Notes: generated by a model from the sequence alone, not told the origin. A stretch of DNA of 64,000 nt from Microbulbifer hainanensis (GCF_014904735.1 NZ_JACZCR010000003.1:248001-312000), one strand, 5' to 3'; counted from the first letter of the stretch, positions 1-9,433 are shown. Made by a program: numbers and translations.

Positions 1-1271
1 CACTGACCGATACCGCACCAGAGCAGGTCCAGACCGCGGCCGCGCCAGTATTCGGGCAACAGGAAGCTGCGCCCGAGTTCCGCCGATCCCGGCAGACTCT
101 GTTGTGGCGGGCGCGGGTAGTTGAACAAAGTACTGCTGTAGATCTGTTCCGGATCCAGCCCCTCGGTTTTCGCCAGGCGATAGGCACCGGCAATGCGCGC
201 GCGGTTACTGTCCCACAACAGCAGGTGATCGTAGTGGGCGTCGAAGGCATCCCAATCGCGACTCAGCCCAGTGCCCTCACCAACGGCGCGGAAGGCGATT
301 TCGCGGCTGCGCGACAGCTCGCGCATCACCGGGCAGTCCGGCCGCTGCCGGTACAGTTTGACCGCATACTCGCCCTGCTCCACCAGTGTCGCGCAACTGC
401 CCATGACCCGCGCGACGTCTTCCGTCGACTCCGCCGCGGCGATCAATTCCGGGCCCAGCGGCCGTGGCGATTTGTGTAAGCGGTAGACGTGGTTGCGCCA
501 CAGACGCGCCTGGGCACGCGGCGTCAAGGGCCACTGGCTGAAGTGCTCCGCTTCGACCGGGCTGCCAATGCGGATATCGATACTGCGCTTTGCCTGTTTG
601 AACATCTCCCGGATCAGCCACAGGGTCGATAGTGGCTTGTTGACCATGGACAGGCCGTAAAACCACAGCGAATTGCGCCCGCGTACCTGCACCGGCAGTA
701 TCGGCGCACCGGTTTTTTCCGCAAAACGGGCAAAGCCCGGATTCCAGCGCCCGTCGCGCACGCCCTGGGGCGTTAGCCGGGACACCTCCCCCGCGGGAAA
801 TACGATGATGGCGCCGCCGGTGTGCAGGTGTCCGTAAATGCCCTCGACATCGCCACGGCGTGTGCGCCCGTTGAAATTGTCCACCGGCAGCAAGTAATCG
901 CGCAGTGGCCCGATATTCCACAACAACTGGCTCGCGACCGCTTTCACATCCCGGCGCACCCGCGCCACCATATCGATCAGTGCTAGTCCGTCGAGGCTGC
1001 CCAGCGGATGATTGGAGACGATAACCAGCGGTCCGGTTTGCGGAATGCGCTCCAGCTCCAGCGGGTTGAGATCGTAGTGAAAATCAAAGTAGGCGAATAC
1101 CTGGCGGATAAAATCCAGGCCGCCCAGGTGCGGGTAACGCCGACCGAATTCCTGTAGTTGCTGCTCGCAACAGATTTTCTTCAATGTTGCCGAAACCAGC
1201 TTGCGCGTCGGTTTTTGCGGTGCGGCGCTGTACCAGTCGTTCCCCTGCAGCAGGCTATCCAGTTGAATCAT
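1..1271 (-). CDS. Bifunctional acyltransferase, OlsF-like (3' end outside window)
   Basis: About 423 residues are visible and the frame stays open to the window edge, so the C-terminus is missing. The N-terminal half is a lysophospholipid-acyltransferase (PlsC-type) domain with the motif SNHPLGSLDG (His88, Asp94) and a later FPAGEVS block. From about residue 285 the protein becomes GNAT-like, with segments such as KLYRQRP, ELGRSFLLPEYWRGRG and DLLW that resemble OlsB/hemolysin-type N-acyltransferases. This order, O-acyltransferase then N-acyltransferase, is that of OlsF, which makes ornithine lipids from ornithine and two acyl groups at the inner membrane. The ATG at 1271 overlaps the upstream gene's stop in ATGA, so the two are translationally coupled. 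The domain reading is fairly secure; the ornithine-lipid product is inferred. It could instead be a generic acyltransferase-GNAT fusion. Confidence 0.75.
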   Translation of the reverse strand, partial: MIQLDSLLQGNDWYSAAPQKPTRKLVSATLKKICCEQQLQEFGRRYPHLGGLDFIRQVFAYFDFHYDLNPLELERIPQTGPLVIVSNHPLGSLDGLALIDMVARVRRDVKAVASQLLWNIGPLRDYLLPVDNFNGRTRRGDVEGIYGHLHTGGAIIVFPAGEVSRLTPQGVRDGRWNPGFARFAEKTGAPILPVQVRGRNSLWFYGLSMVNKPLSTLWLIREMFKQAKRSIDIRIGSPVEAEHFSQWPLTPRAQARLWRNHVYRLHKSPRPLGPELIAAAESTEDVARVMGSCATLVEQGEYAVKLYRQRPDCPVMRELSRSREIAFRAVGEGTGLSRDWDAFDAHYDHLLLWDSNRARIAGAYRLAKTEGLDPEQIYSSTLFNYPRPPQQSLPGSAELGRSFLLPEYWRGRGLDLLWCGIGQ

Positions 1272-2059
1272 GCCGCTACCGCCTCAGTCATGATGCGCGC
1301 AATCTTTGGTGCGCGGTGCCAGTGGAGCAGTTCCAGGCTGCCGTCGTGTTTTTCCACCACTGCACTCATGGAATCCACCCAGTCGCCGCAGTTTGCATAA
1401 ATCACGCCCCGCCCGCTCACATCGCTGTGGCGCACGGCGGCCCGGTGTATGTGGCCACAGATAACGCCGTCCAGGCCGCGGCGGCCGGTTTCACGAATGG
1501 CGATTTCCTCAAAGCTGCGCATCAGGCGGCGCGCCGCCTGCACTCGGCTTTTGACGTGGTTCGCCAGCGACCACCAGGGCTTGTCAAAGCGCCCGCGCCA
1601 GTAATTGATCCAGCGATTCAGGCGCAACATCAGGTAGTAGCTCCGGTCGCCAATGTGATAGCTGATGGGGTTGATATCGATCTGGTGCTCGAACTGGTCG
1701 CCGTGGGTCACCCAGTAACGCCGGCCATCCGCAGCGGTATGTACCCAGTCGCGCTCCACGCGAATATTGCCGAGGCGCTTGCCGGCCCAGCTGCGCATCG
1801 GCGCGTCATGATTACCGGGGATATAGATGACTTCGGGGGTCTTGCTGCTGAGCTCCGCCAGCATCTCCAGCAGCAGTGACGACGACTGGCACCAGCTGCC
1901 GCGGCCCTGTGCCAGTGCTTTCATATCGAAGATGTCGCCGACCAGATAAACGGTATCGGCGCGGTTCTGGGCGAGAAAATCCGCCAGCCGTTGTGGCTCG
2001 CTGTCACGGCTGCCCAGGTGAACATCAGAAATCCACAGTGCTCGGTAGCGGTTGCTCAT
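1268..2059 (-). CDS. LpxH-like metallophosphoesterase (UDP-2,3-diacylglucosamine diphosphatase family)
   Basis: 263 residues with the full calcineurin-like phosphoesterase signature: DVH (Asp12, His14), GDIFD (Asp42), GNHD (83-85), an HGD block at His119, and GHIH (His203, His205). These residues hold a dinuclear metal centre. The family includes LpxH, which cleaves UDP-2,3-diacylglucosamine to lipid X in lipid A synthesis, at the cytoplasmic face of the inner membrane. This protein is slightly longer than enterobacterial LpxH and belongs to the broader set often annotated with that activity, so the substrate is not certain. It is coupled through ATGA to the downstream acyltransferase, which suggests a joint role in envelope lipid metabolism. 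Confidence 0.8.
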   Translation of the reverse strand: MSNRYRALWISDVHLGSRDSEPQRLADFLAQNRADTVYLVGDIFDMKALAQGRGSWCQSSSLLLEMLAELSSKTPEVIYIPGNHDAPMRSWAGKRLGNIRVERDWVHTAADGRRYWVTHGDQFEHQIDINPISYHIGDRSYYLMLRLNRWINYWRGRFDKPWWSLANHVKSRVQAARRLMRSFEEIAIRETGRRGLDGVICGHIHRAAVRHSDVSGRGVIYANCGDWVDSMSAVVEKHDGSLELLHWHRAPKIARIMTEAVAA

Positions 2060-2225
2060 GGCAAGGTTCCAAGTGGCAGTTTGCGATACCTTGCTTGAGT
2101 TTTTTTACAAAAAGTGGCCGTTTTTATGAAGTATTTATTGCAGCCGAGAAAGAGCCGCCGGCACTGCCGGCTAGATACAGAGTAGCCATTTCTTTGCACG
2201 GATACCGGAGTGGGAGACTCTCCCG

Positions 2226-3011
2226 CTAATTCCGCACCTTCTCGATCTGCTCAAACCGGGAGACACTGCCGAGATAATCCACCCAGCTGGTCTCCAGTTC
2301 CGGGGTCTGGTATTTCCGGTATTTCTCCCGGTCCAGCCAGAACACACGGGTCTTGGCCCGGCGCAGGTCGATCGACGGCAGCCGGTCGATGGCCGCCGCA
2401 CCGCTACTGAATACGGACCCCGCGCGGGAGTTCTGAATCATGTCACTGACAATCGTCAGGTCGACCTCATCGGCGCGTGGATCGATCCGCTTCAGGGCGA
2501 CCACATCCGACAGCGCCTCGTAAATGGGCGAGACCTGCTGATCACCGGAAGTCACCGCCGAGGCAATGGCCTTTTCCAACGGCACCTCGAAACGCTCGCG
2601 GTAAAGCTCCTGCACGAAAGTCCGGTTGGAAGTCAGCATATCGACGTCTTCCGCGGATTTCGGCTTGCACAGATCAATGACCGGATCGGATAGACCGTTG
2701 TACTTTTCGTCGAGCACAAATATTGAAAATCGGTCATTCACCCTGGCCGCCTCAAGCAGATCCGAAATATGCGTGCGCAGGAAATGTTCCTGATGGGCAG
2801 ACAGCGCGTCGGACACATCGATGATCAGCAACTGATGCGCGTGCCTGTGCAGATGCTCGTTGCACAGTGTCACCCGGTCGTAATCCTTTTCCGGAGACCG
2901 GATCACCTGGAACACAAAAATAGCCAGTGCAACCAGAATTGCTATTCCGGTCGCGAAGATGACAACCCCCCGTTTATCCTCGGCCGACAGGCCGCCGCGC
3001 ACTTTCCTCAT
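2226..3011 (-). CDS. Single-TM protein with vWA-like domain, partner of the upstream gene
   Basis: 261 residues from the ATG at 3011, which shares its A with the upstream TAA stop (TAATG), so coupling is tight. An earlier in-frame start would lie inside the upstream gene. One transmembrane helix spans about residues 15-37. The following domain has the look of a von Willebrand factor A fold: a hydrophobic strand ending in IIDVSDALS (Asp65, Ser67; a near-MIDAS D-x-S pattern), SPIYEAL around 161, and a strand ending TIVSDMIQNS around 187-195, which is typical of vWA-like modules. No enzyme signature is visible. With its neighbour it forms a two-gene unit between housekeeping genes. Function unknown; a membrane-linked sensor or conflict-system role is speculation. 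Confidence 0.7.
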   Translation of the reverse strand: MRKVRGGLSAEDKRGVVIFATGIAILVALAIFVFQVIRSPEKDYDRVTLCNEHLHRHAHQLLIIDVSDALSAHQEHFLRTHISDLLEAARVNDRFSIFVLDEKYNGLSDPVIDLCKPKSAEDVDMLTSNRTFVQELYRERFEVPLEKAIASAVTSGDQQVSPIYEALSDVVALKRIDPRADEVDLTIVSDMIQNSRAGSVFSSGAAAIDRLPSIDLRRAKTRVFWLDREKYRKYQTPELETSWVDYLGSVSRFEQIEKVRN

Positions 3012-4384
3012 TACATGCCGCCCAGGCCGTTGTCCCGCTCGATACTGCCGACGAGGGCGCTCAGCTCGCCCTGCACCGCCTCGCACTTGCGGTTGATCGC
3101 ACCGATGGACTCGGCGTAGGTCTCGTCCAGAACCTGCAGGATCTCGTCAAAGACGGAAAGGTCTTTCTTGTGCTGCTCGAGGCCGGTTGTATTCAGCTTC
3201 GGCAGCTTGTCCAGTTCGAACCTGAGGAGCTCGCCGAAATAGGCCGCGCGCCGGTTCATCATGCGCGCGGAGTGGGACTGGTAGTAGCGAATCAGCTCAT
3301 CCAGCAGTCCCTGCGCTTTAACGATATCCTCTTCATAGTGACAGCGGATCTCTTCGCTCCGCTCGATGCTCCCCTTGAACTGGATGAACTGGGAGCGAAT
3401 CTCCTTTTCCTTTTCCGATAGTTCCTGCTGAGTCCTCTCCGCCACCTCATTGATTTCGTCGATGGCATCGGCGCAGATGCCGTTCCAGCGCGACTGCAGG
3501 TCTTTGGCTCTGCGGGTAATTTCCGTATATCCCGGATAGCGGTCGTCGACGACAAAAAACTTGGCCGTCAGCAGTATCAGTGCGATGGCACTGACGATGA
3601 CCATGGTCCAGGAGTTGAAATCGTGGATTCCCAGCGGATCGCCCCACAGGTTCATCATCGCCAGCTTGGAGGCAATAAACGGGTTCAGTTCCAGCGCTTC
3701 CCGGTAGTGGCCGACGCCGAGGACGAATGCAACGGCGAGCGCACCGATGCCCGCCAGTACGGAGAACGAGGCCAGCTTGCGCAGCACATTGCGGTGGAAG
3801 CAATTCCGCAGCGCGATGGCGGCAAAGGCCGCGAGACCGAGATTGACCAGCGAGAGGATGAATGCCTGAAAGAATCCCCCCACGAGACCGAGTTCGCTGC
3901 CCTTCGATAGGAAGAAGGAATTCAGGGCCGTTTCAAAAATGACGATTAAAAATATTACGGAATAGTGGAGAACCTTGGAGCTTCTGAACACGGCATCCCT
4001 GGTGAGGCCATTCCTGTGCTTGAATATCTCGAGATCAGCCCGCGTTGAGGACAACTCCCTGGCGGTCCTCTTGAGATCCTGCGCCAGTACCGAGAAGCGG
4101 CTCGCGACTCTTTTACCAATGACCGTTTCGGTGTTTCTTATATCCTGGTAAATCTGGCGGATACCGACCTCGTTCCTCGCTTCGACCTGTTCATCGAGTT
4201 CCGTTTGCCGGTTTTCGTGCACCTTGCCGATTATCTCCCGGACAACATAAGACCGAAGGCTCTCTTCACTTTCGGTATGACTGTCGCGATCGATCTCGGG
4301 TATGCCTGCTTTTACGTCGCGCTCGACGCGCTCTTCGAGTTTCAGAGCGGAAATCGCCGCTCTGGTTGCCGGTATTGACGTCAT
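3011..4384 (-). CDS. Four-TM membrane protein with flanking coiled coils, unknown function
   Basis: 457 residues from the ATG at 4384, chosen because AGGTGA lies just upstream; a longer open frame to 4627 has no plausible initiation site and unlikely composition. The N-terminal 135 residues are charged and helical. Hydrophobic helices lie at about 140-160, 167-192, 204-224 and 259-279. Residues 290-345 are rich in Glu, Lys and Gln and look like a coiled coil (ERTQQELSEKEKEIRSQ), followed by a further helical tail. No catalytic motif was recognised. The TAATG junction to the vWA-like gene implies co-translation and perhaps a complex. Base composition looks more AT-rich than in the flanking housekeeping genes, as expected of an accessory insertion. 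Confidence 0.7.
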   Translation of the reverse strand: MTSIPATRAAISALKLEERVERDVKAGIPEIDRDSHTESEESLRSYVVREIIGKVHENRQTELDEQVEARNEVGIRQIYQDIRNTETVIGKRVASRFSVLAQDLKRTARELSSTRADLEIFKHRNGLTRDAVFRSSKVLHYSVIFLIVIFETALNSFFLSKGSELGLVGGFFQAFILSLVNLGLAAFAAIALRNCFHRNVLRKLASFSVLAGIGALAVAFVLGVGHYREALELNPFIASKLAMMNLWGDPLGIHDFNSWTMVIVSAIALILLTAKFFVVDDRYPGYTEITRRAKDLQSRWNGICADAIDEINEVAERTQQELSEKEKEIRSQFIQFKGSIERSEEIRCHYEEDIVKAQGLLDELIRYYQSHSARMMNRRAAYFGELLRFELDKLPKLNTTGLEQHKKDLSVFDEILQVLDETYAESIGAINRKCEAVQGELSALVGSIERDNGLGGM

Positions 4385-4716
4385 GACATCACCTAAAAGA
4401 CATCCACTACATTTTAGGCATCGGTTCTGTTTCGCTTTCTCCGGACTGCCCACGGCATTTCCGGGAAAACAAAAATTTCCCTTAACTTTGAGAATAGCTG
4501 TCCTGCCAGCAGTGTGACGGTGATGCGATAAAGCGTTACCTAAACGAGGAATTTGGCGTCTATGACAGTGCAATTTCGCGCCACACGGGGAATGACGAGG
4601 AAAGGAACAGAAACAACCGAGCGCCAAATTGCCCGGATCGGGTGCGGGATGGAGAGCAGTGGAAGCCCCGGCAACCGGGGTGGTCGGGCGGCACAGGACC
4701 GTGCCGCCGCGGAAAC
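4385..4716. other. Non-coding interval of 332 bp
   Basis: No convincing gene. It holds the probable promoter region of the four-TM gene, an AATTTGGCG/CGCCAAATT inverted pair at 4550-4558 and 4622-4630, and GC-rich hairpins next to the DUF1820 stop codon. Confidence 0.6.
4666..4708 (-). terminator. Paired GC-rich hairpins after the DUF1820 gene
   Basis: Two hairpins directly downstream of the minus-strand stop at 4717. The first has 8-bp arms at 4687-4694 and 4701-4708 with a 6-nt loop. The second has 6-bp arms at 4666-4671 and 4675-4680. Neither is followed by a T tract, so intrinsic termination is only possible. Confidence 0.35.
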
Positions 4717-5049
4717 TTACTCGGTATCGACCGGCGGTTGCATCGGTGCGGGGAAGGGAAATTTGGCGACCTTGTCGCCCTTGACCTCGACAATCTTGCC
4801 CGTGCCCTCTTTCTCTACTTCATCGATGCGCACGATACTGTGCATCGGAATATAAGAGCGGGTCACCGACGCAAACTCGGTCTTCAGTTTCTCTTCACTG
4901 GGATCCACCACCAGCTGTGACTTCTCGCCAAAGACAAATTCCTCCACTTCGATGAAGCCATACATATCGCTCTGATAGATGGCCCGGGCGTAGAGTTCGT
5001 ACACCTGGTTCTGGTTGTGGAAGATGACTTTGTAAATAGGGTTGGCCAT
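4717..5049 (-). CDS. DUF1820 family protein
   Basis: 110 residues starting MANPIYKVIFHNQ; an upstream in-frame extension to 5151 is rejected because family members start here. The sequence is a compact soluble domain with a conserved YKVIFHNQ...YELYAR opening and a VVDPSEEKLKTEF centre, characteristic of DUF1820. It ends in a proline-rich tail (PFPAPMQPP). No signal peptide or membrane helix is present. The family is widespread in gammaproteobacteria and has no firmly known function. It is divergent from miaB with about 250 bp between them and is probably transcribed alone. Confidence 0.85.
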   Translation of the reverse strand: MANPIYKVIFHNQNQVYELYARAIYQSDMYGFIEVEEFVFGEKSQLVVDPSEEKLKTEFASVTRSYIPMHSIVRIDEVEKEGTGKIVEVKGDKVAKFPFPAPMQPPVDTE

Positions 5050-5297
5050 AGGACTCTCAGAAAAGGGGGACTCCCCTGTGGATTCTAGACTCGGTACGGA
5101 GCTGCCCCGCAGTTTAGTACCAGTCGTGTCCGGCTGGTCGCTGGCTCGCACACGAAGTGCCGCCTTAACAGCGGGCGGGGTCGGCCCGAAAAAGCGCGGA
5201 AGGTTAGCACTCTAATAGAGGCCCGTCTATGCAGTCCGGAGCGGGGTCGCTATAATGCCCCACCTTTTTAACTGACCAGTTTTTAACCAGGTTCGCT

Positions 5298-6689
5298 ATG
5301 TCTTCCGATCCGTCCGAAACCACGTCTCAGACACGGGTGAAAAAGCTCTATATCAAGACCCACGGCTGCCAGATGAACGAGTATGACTCCGCGCGCATGC
5401 GCGACCTGCTCGGCGAGTCCCACGCTATGGTGCCCACCGACGATCCGGAAGACGCGGATGTGCTGCTGGTCAACACCTGTTCTATCCGTGAGAAAGCTCA
5501 GGAAAAATTGTTCCACCAACTGGGCCGCTGGAAGCACCTGAAGGAAAAAAACCCCGATCTCGTCATCGGCGTCGGCGGCTGCGTCGCCAGCCAGGAAGGC
5601 GAGGCGATCTCCAAGCGAGCGCCCTACGTGGATCTGATTTTCGGCCCGCAGACCCTGCATCGCCTGCCTGAGATGATGGAGACCCGCGAGCAGAAGAACG
5701 GTGCCGTGGTCGTGGATGTGACCTTTCCGGAAATCGAGAAATTCGACCGCCTGCCGCAACCTGAGGCCGAAGGCGCCAGCGCGTTCGTGTCCATTATGGA
5801 GGGCTGCTCCAAGTACTGTACTTTCTGCGTTGTGCCCTATACCCGCGGCGAAGAGGTCAGCCGCCCGGTGGCCGATGTGCTGGAAGAAGTCGCCCACCTG
5901 GCCGACCAGGGTGTGCGCGAGGTCAACCTGCTGGGCCAGAACGTAAACGCCTACCGCGCTCCCGGGGAGGACGGCCAGATCGTCGACTTCGCCGAGCTGA
6001 TCACCTATGTGGCCGCCGTCGACGGTATCGACCGCATCCGCTACACCACCTCCCACCCGGTGGAATTTTCCGATGCCCTGATCGACGTCTACGCCGAAGT
6101 GCCGGAACTGGTGAACCATCTGCACCTGCCGGTTCAGAGCGGCTCCGACCGCATCCTGATGGCGATGAAACGCGGCCACACAGCCCTGGAGTACAAATCC
6201 AAAATCCGCCGCCTGAAGAAGATCCGCCCGGATATCTGCCTGTCATCCGACTTTATTGTCGGCTTCCCCGGCGAGACCGAGCGGGACTTCGAAGCCACCA
6301 TGAACCTGATTCAGGAAGTGGGTTTCGATATTTCCTTCAGCTTCATCTACTCTCCGCGCCCGGGCACCCCGGCCGCCGACCTGCCGGACGACACACCGGA
6401 AGACGTGAAAAAGCAGCGCCTGCAACTGCTGCAAAACCGCATCAACCAGCAGGCCGCGGCCATCGCCCGGCGCATGGTAGGCAACACCGAGCGCGTCCTG
6501 GTAACCGGCGTATCGAAGAAGGATCCCGGCCAGCTGCAGGGGCGGACCGAAAACAACCGTGTGGTCAACTTCCGCGCAGACGACCTGGCATTGATCGGTA
6601 ACTTCGCCGACGTGGTCATCGAGGAAGCGCTGCCAAACTCCCTGCGCGGCACCCTGGTAGCCTCCGAACTGGATGGCCCGCTGGATTGA
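5298..6689 (+). CDS. miaB: tRNA-2-methylthio-N6-dimethylallyladenosine synthase
   Basis: 463 residues, full length. MiaB is a radical-SAM methylthiotransferase that adds a methylthio group to i6A37 of tRNAs reading UNN codons. The N-terminal domain carries the auxiliary-cluster cysteines Cys24 ([10 protein letters not shown]), Cys61 ([12 protein letters not shown]) and Cys95 (GGCVASQEG). The radical-SAM motif GCSKYCTFC gives Cys170, Cys174 and Cys177, and a TRAM domain closes the protein (VLVTGVSKK...GRTENNRVV). It lies upstream of ybeZ in the conserved order miaB-ybeZ-ybeY-ybeX-lnt, but a strong hairpin and about 200 bp separate it from ybeZ. Confidence 0.97.
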   Translation: MSSDPSETTSQTRVKKLYIKTHGCQMNEYDSARMRDLLGESHAMVPTDDPEDADVLLVNTCSIREKAQEKLFHQLGRWKHLKEKNPDLVIGVGGCVASQEGEAISKRAPYVDLIFGPQTLHRLPEMMETREQKNGAVVVDVTFPEIEKFDRLPQPEAEGASAFVSIMEGCSKYCTFCVVPYTRGEEVSRPVADVLEEVAHLADQGVREVNLLGQNVNAYRAPGEDGQIVDFAELITYVAAVDGIDRIRYTTSHPVEFSDALIDVYAEVPELVNHLHLPVQSGSDRILMAMKRGHTALEYKSKIRRLKKIRPDICLSSDFIVGFPGETERDFEATMNLIQEVGFDISFSFIYSPRPGTPAADLPDDTPEDVKKQRLQLLQNRINQQAAAIARRMVGNTERVLVTGVSKKDPGQLQGRTENNRVVNFRADDLALIGNFADVVIEEALPNSLRGTLVASELDGPLD

Positions 6690-6707
6690 CGGGCATCGTG
6701 ATCTCTC

Positions 6708-6737
6708 CGCCGCAGCGGGCTAAACCCCGCTGCGGCG
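6708..6737 (+). terminator. Hairpin after miaB
   Basis: Perfect 12-bp stem (arms 6708-6719 and 6726-6737) with a CTAAAC loop, 18 bp after the miaB stop. No T tract follows, so it may be a terminator or a transcript-stabilising structure. Confidence 0.6.
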
Positions 6738-6896
6738 CTCGGGAGGGAAGAGATGACTCCTCGTCCTGTAATACCTACCTGTTATAAAATATTTCCTGCT
6801 TTAGAACCTATTCGTCACAAACCGCTCTTTCCCCTACTGGGAGAATGGGTATACCCTAGCAGTGAAACTTCCTGATAAAGGTGCACGGAAACCAAT

Positions 6897-7922
6897 TTGG
6901 AAACACATACTCTCGCTCACAGTATCACCCTTGAGCCCAACGACGCCCGCCGCCTGGCCAACCTCTGTGGCCAATTCGATCAACACCTGCGCCAGATTGA
7001 ACAGCGATTGGATATCGAGATCCGCAATCGCGGCAATGAGTTTGCCTTCTACGGCGAGCCCAAGTCTGCCCGCGCAGCTGGTGAAATATTGAGTTCCCTG
7101 TACAAGGAAACCGGCAGCGAGGACCACCTGACGCCGGATGAAATTCACCTGGCCCTGCAGCAGTCGGGTGTCGAGGAGTTGCTGGCAAAAGACGCCGACA
7201 ACGGTGAGGGAGAGACGGAACAGGTAGTCCTGATCCGCACCAAAAAGTGCTCGGTGCGCCCGCGCGGCGTGAATCAGCGTAAGTATGTGCGTGCAGTTCA
7301 GACCAACGATATCAATTTCGGCATCGGGCCGGCCGGTACCGGCAAGACCTACCTGGCAGTAGCCTGCGCCGTGGAAGCGCTGCTGAAAGACGAAGTTGAA
7401 CGTATCCTGCTGGTGCGCCCCGCGGTGGAAGCCGGCGAAAAACTCGGTTTCCTGCCCGGCGACCTCAGCCAGAAGGTTGACCCCTACCTGCGCCCACTGT
7501 ACGACGCCCTCTTCGAGATGCTCGGGTTCGAGACTGTCGGCAAGCTGATCGAGCGCAATGTGATCGAGGTTGCCCCGCTGGCGTACATGCGTGGCCGCAC
7601 CCTGAACAACGCCTTCGTGATCCTGGATGAAAGCCAGAACACCACCCGCGAGCAAATGAAAATGTTCCTGACCCGTATCGGGTTCGGCTCCACGGCGGTG
7701 ATCACCGGTGACCCCAGCCAGATCGACCTGCCCCGCGGGCAGGCTTCCGGGCTGCGTCACGCCATCGAGGTTCTCGACAAGGTCAACGGCATCAGCTTTA
7801 CCCACTTCGGCGCCAAAGACGTGGTCCGCCATCCGCTGGTACAGCGGATCGTCGAGGCCTACGACGCCCACGAAGCGGAGCGCGAAGCCCTGGCGCGCAG
7901 CCGGGGCGAAGACGCGGCCTGA
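6897..7922 (+). CDS. ybeZ: PhoH-like ATPase YbeZ
   Basis: 341 residues. YbeZ is a PhoH-family NTPase that works with the endoribonuclease YbeY in RNA and ribosome maturation. Walker A is GPAGTGKT (144-151) and Walker B is FVILDESQN, followed by an ITGDPSQIDLP sensor segment. The only start that fits is TTG at 6897: the in-frame stop at 6876 is too close for a longer protein, and LETHTLAHSI matches the family N-terminus. A GGA lies 7 bases upstream. ybeY follows after 27 bp. Confidence 0.93.
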   Translation: METHTLAHSITLEPNDARRLANLCGQFDQHLRQIEQRLDIEIRNRGNEFAFYGEPKSARAAGEILSSLYKETGSEDHLTPDEIHLALQQSGVEELLAKDADNGEGETEQVVLIRTKKCSVRPRGVNQRKYVRAVQTNDINFGIGPAGTGKTYLAVACAVEALLKDEVERILLVRPAVEAGEKLGFLPGDLSQKVDPYLRPLYDALFEMLGFETVGKLIERNVIEVAPLAYMRGRTLNNAFVILDESQNTTREQMKMFLTRIGFGSTAVITGDPSQIDLPRGQASGLRHAIEVLDKVNGISFTHFGAKDVVRHPLVQRIVEAYDAHEAEREALARSRGEDAA

Positions 7923-7949
7923 CCGCCGCCGCTTCGTGTGACTGCCACC

Positions 7950-8420
7950 ATGACAGAACTACTGCTCGATGTGCAGCGGGCCAGCCGCTGCACCGATTTG
8001 CCCACCGATGACCAGATCCGGCATTGGGTGCTCGCCGCTGTGCGCGACCGTCTCGACACCGTGGAACTGACCGTGCGGATTGTCGACGAAGAAGAAAGCC
8101 AGCAGCTGAACCACCAGTATCGCGGCAAAGACAAGCCAACCAATGTTCTGTCCTTCCCCGCCGAAATCCCCGAGGACCTGGATCTCCCACTTTTGGGTGA
8201 TCTTGTGATCTGCGCACCGGTTGTCGCCTCGGAAGCGCAACAACAACACAAACCGGCGGCCGCGCACTGGGCACATATGGTGGTCCATGGCACACTGCAC
8301 CTTCTGGGTTACGACCACATCGACGACAGCGATGCGGAGGTGATGGAGAGCCTGGAAACGGAATTGCTCGCCGGGCTGGGCATTGCCGACCCCTATCAGC
8401 CCGCAGAGAAACAGGACTGA
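7950..8420 (+). CDS. ybeY: Endoribonuclease YbeY
   Basis: 156 residues from ATG 7950; a GTG at 7938 is also in frame, but family proteins begin with the MTELLLDVQ segment. YbeY is a single-strand-specific zinc RNase needed for 16S rRNA 3' maturation and ribosome quality control. The metal motif H-x3-H-x5-H is present as [11 protein letters not shown] (His113, His117, His123), and the conserved [14 protein letters not shown] block lies before it. It sits between ybeZ and ybeX in the usual cluster. Confidence 0.95.
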   Translation: MTELLLDVQRASRCTDLPTDDQIRHWVLAAVRDRLDTVELTVRIVDEEESQQLNHQYRGKDKPTNVLSFPAEIPEDLDLPLLGDLVICAPVVASEAQQQHKPAAAHWAHMVVHGTLHLLGYDHIDDSDAEVMESLETELLAGLGIADPYQPAEKQD

Positions 8421-8481
8421 CTGGGCGTCCACAGGGCACTACCAGTCATTAACTAGAGTAGAGAAGAGAGAAATCCGGAGC

Positions 8482-9378
8482 ATGGCCACATCCATGACCA
8501 CAGACGAACCCCCAAGTAGCCACTCGTCCGGCAAGCCCCGATCGGGAGAAAAGAACTGGCTGGAAAAGCTCCTCGGCGCTTTTTCAACCGAACCGAAATC
8601 CCGCGATGAGCTGCTGGATATCATCAAGGACGCCGCAGAAAACCAGCTGGTAGACGCGGAGGCCCTGTCCATCATCGAGGGCGCACTGGACGTCTCCAGT
8701 CAGCAGGTGCGCGAAATCATGATTCCGCGCTCGCAGATGGTCGTCGTTAGCCTGCAGGACAAGCCCGAAGAATTCCTTCCGAAGATTATCGAATCCGGCC
8801 ACTCCCGCTTTCCGGTCATCGGCGAAAGTATCGATGATATCCGCGGTGTACTACTGGCCAAGGACCTGCTGCCGCTGGTGCTCAAAGGCATCGAGGATTT
8901 CAGCCTCGAAGAGACCATCCGGCCGGCCAATATCATCCCGGAAAGCAAACGCCTGAATATCCTGTTGCGCGAGTTCCGCGAGAACCGCTACCACATGGCC
9001 GTGGTCATAGATGAATATGGCGGTGTATCCGGCGTAGTCACCATTGAAGACATCCTCGAGGAAATCGTCGGCGAAATCGAAGACGAGACGGACGAGGAAG
9101 AGGCGGACAGCTTTATCCGCAAAGTGGGTGACAATGACTTTATCGTCAAAGCGCTCACCCCCATCGAAGATTTCAACGAATACTTCGAATGCGAGCTCAG
9201 CGAAGAAGAATTCGACACCGTTGGCGGGTTGATCATGCAGTCCTTCGGCCATTTGCCGGGACGCGACGAAGTGACCCGCCTGGCGAACTTCATGTTCCGC
9301 GTCCTTTACGCAGACAACCGGCAGATTCACCTGTTGCGCGTCAGCCGCCTGGAAAGATCAGCGCAGGAAGACGGCTGA
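8482..9378 (+). CDS. ybeX: CorC/YbeX-family CBS-domain protein
   Basis: 298 residues from ATG 8482. After a polar N-terminus (about 1-25) come two CBS domains (blocks VREIMIPRSQMVV and YHMAVVIDEYGGVSG) and a C-terminal CorC_HlyC domain (FDTVGGLIMQSFGHLP). The family, named for CorC, is linked to magnesium and cobalt efflux and, as YbeX, to ribosome metabolism alongside YbeY and YbeZ. There is no N-terminal membrane domain, as expected for YbeX rather than CorB types. A GGAG lies very near this ATG, so ATG 8494 is an alternative start. lnt follows. Confidence 0.93.
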   Translation: MATSMTTDEPPSSHSSGKPRSGEKNWLEKLLGAFSTEPKSRDELLDIIKDAAENQLVDAEALSIIEGALDVSSQQVREIMIPRSQMVVVSLQDKPEEFLPKIIESGHSRFPVIGESIDDIRGVLLAKDLLPLVLKGIEDFSLEETIRPANIIPESKRLNILLREFRENRYHMAVVIDEYGGVSGVVTIEDILEEIVGEIEDETDEEEADSFIRKVGDNDFIVKALTPIEDFNEYFECELSEEEFDTVGGLIMQSFGHLPGRDEVTRLANFMFRVLYADNRQIHLLRVSRLERSAQEDG

Positions 9379-9433
9379 CGGAACTCGAGAGACAGTAGGG
9401 TGCGCCCCGGCGCACCGCGGAATACCAACCTCT

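Noticed and set aside
277-921. 214-codon minus-strand frame inside the OlsF-like gene
   Set aside because: Out of frame with the acyltransferase, whose motifs and coupling to the neighbour define the true frame.
4385-4627. N-terminal extension of the four-TM protein
   Set aside because: Atypical composition and no ribosome-binding site, while ATG 4384 has one.
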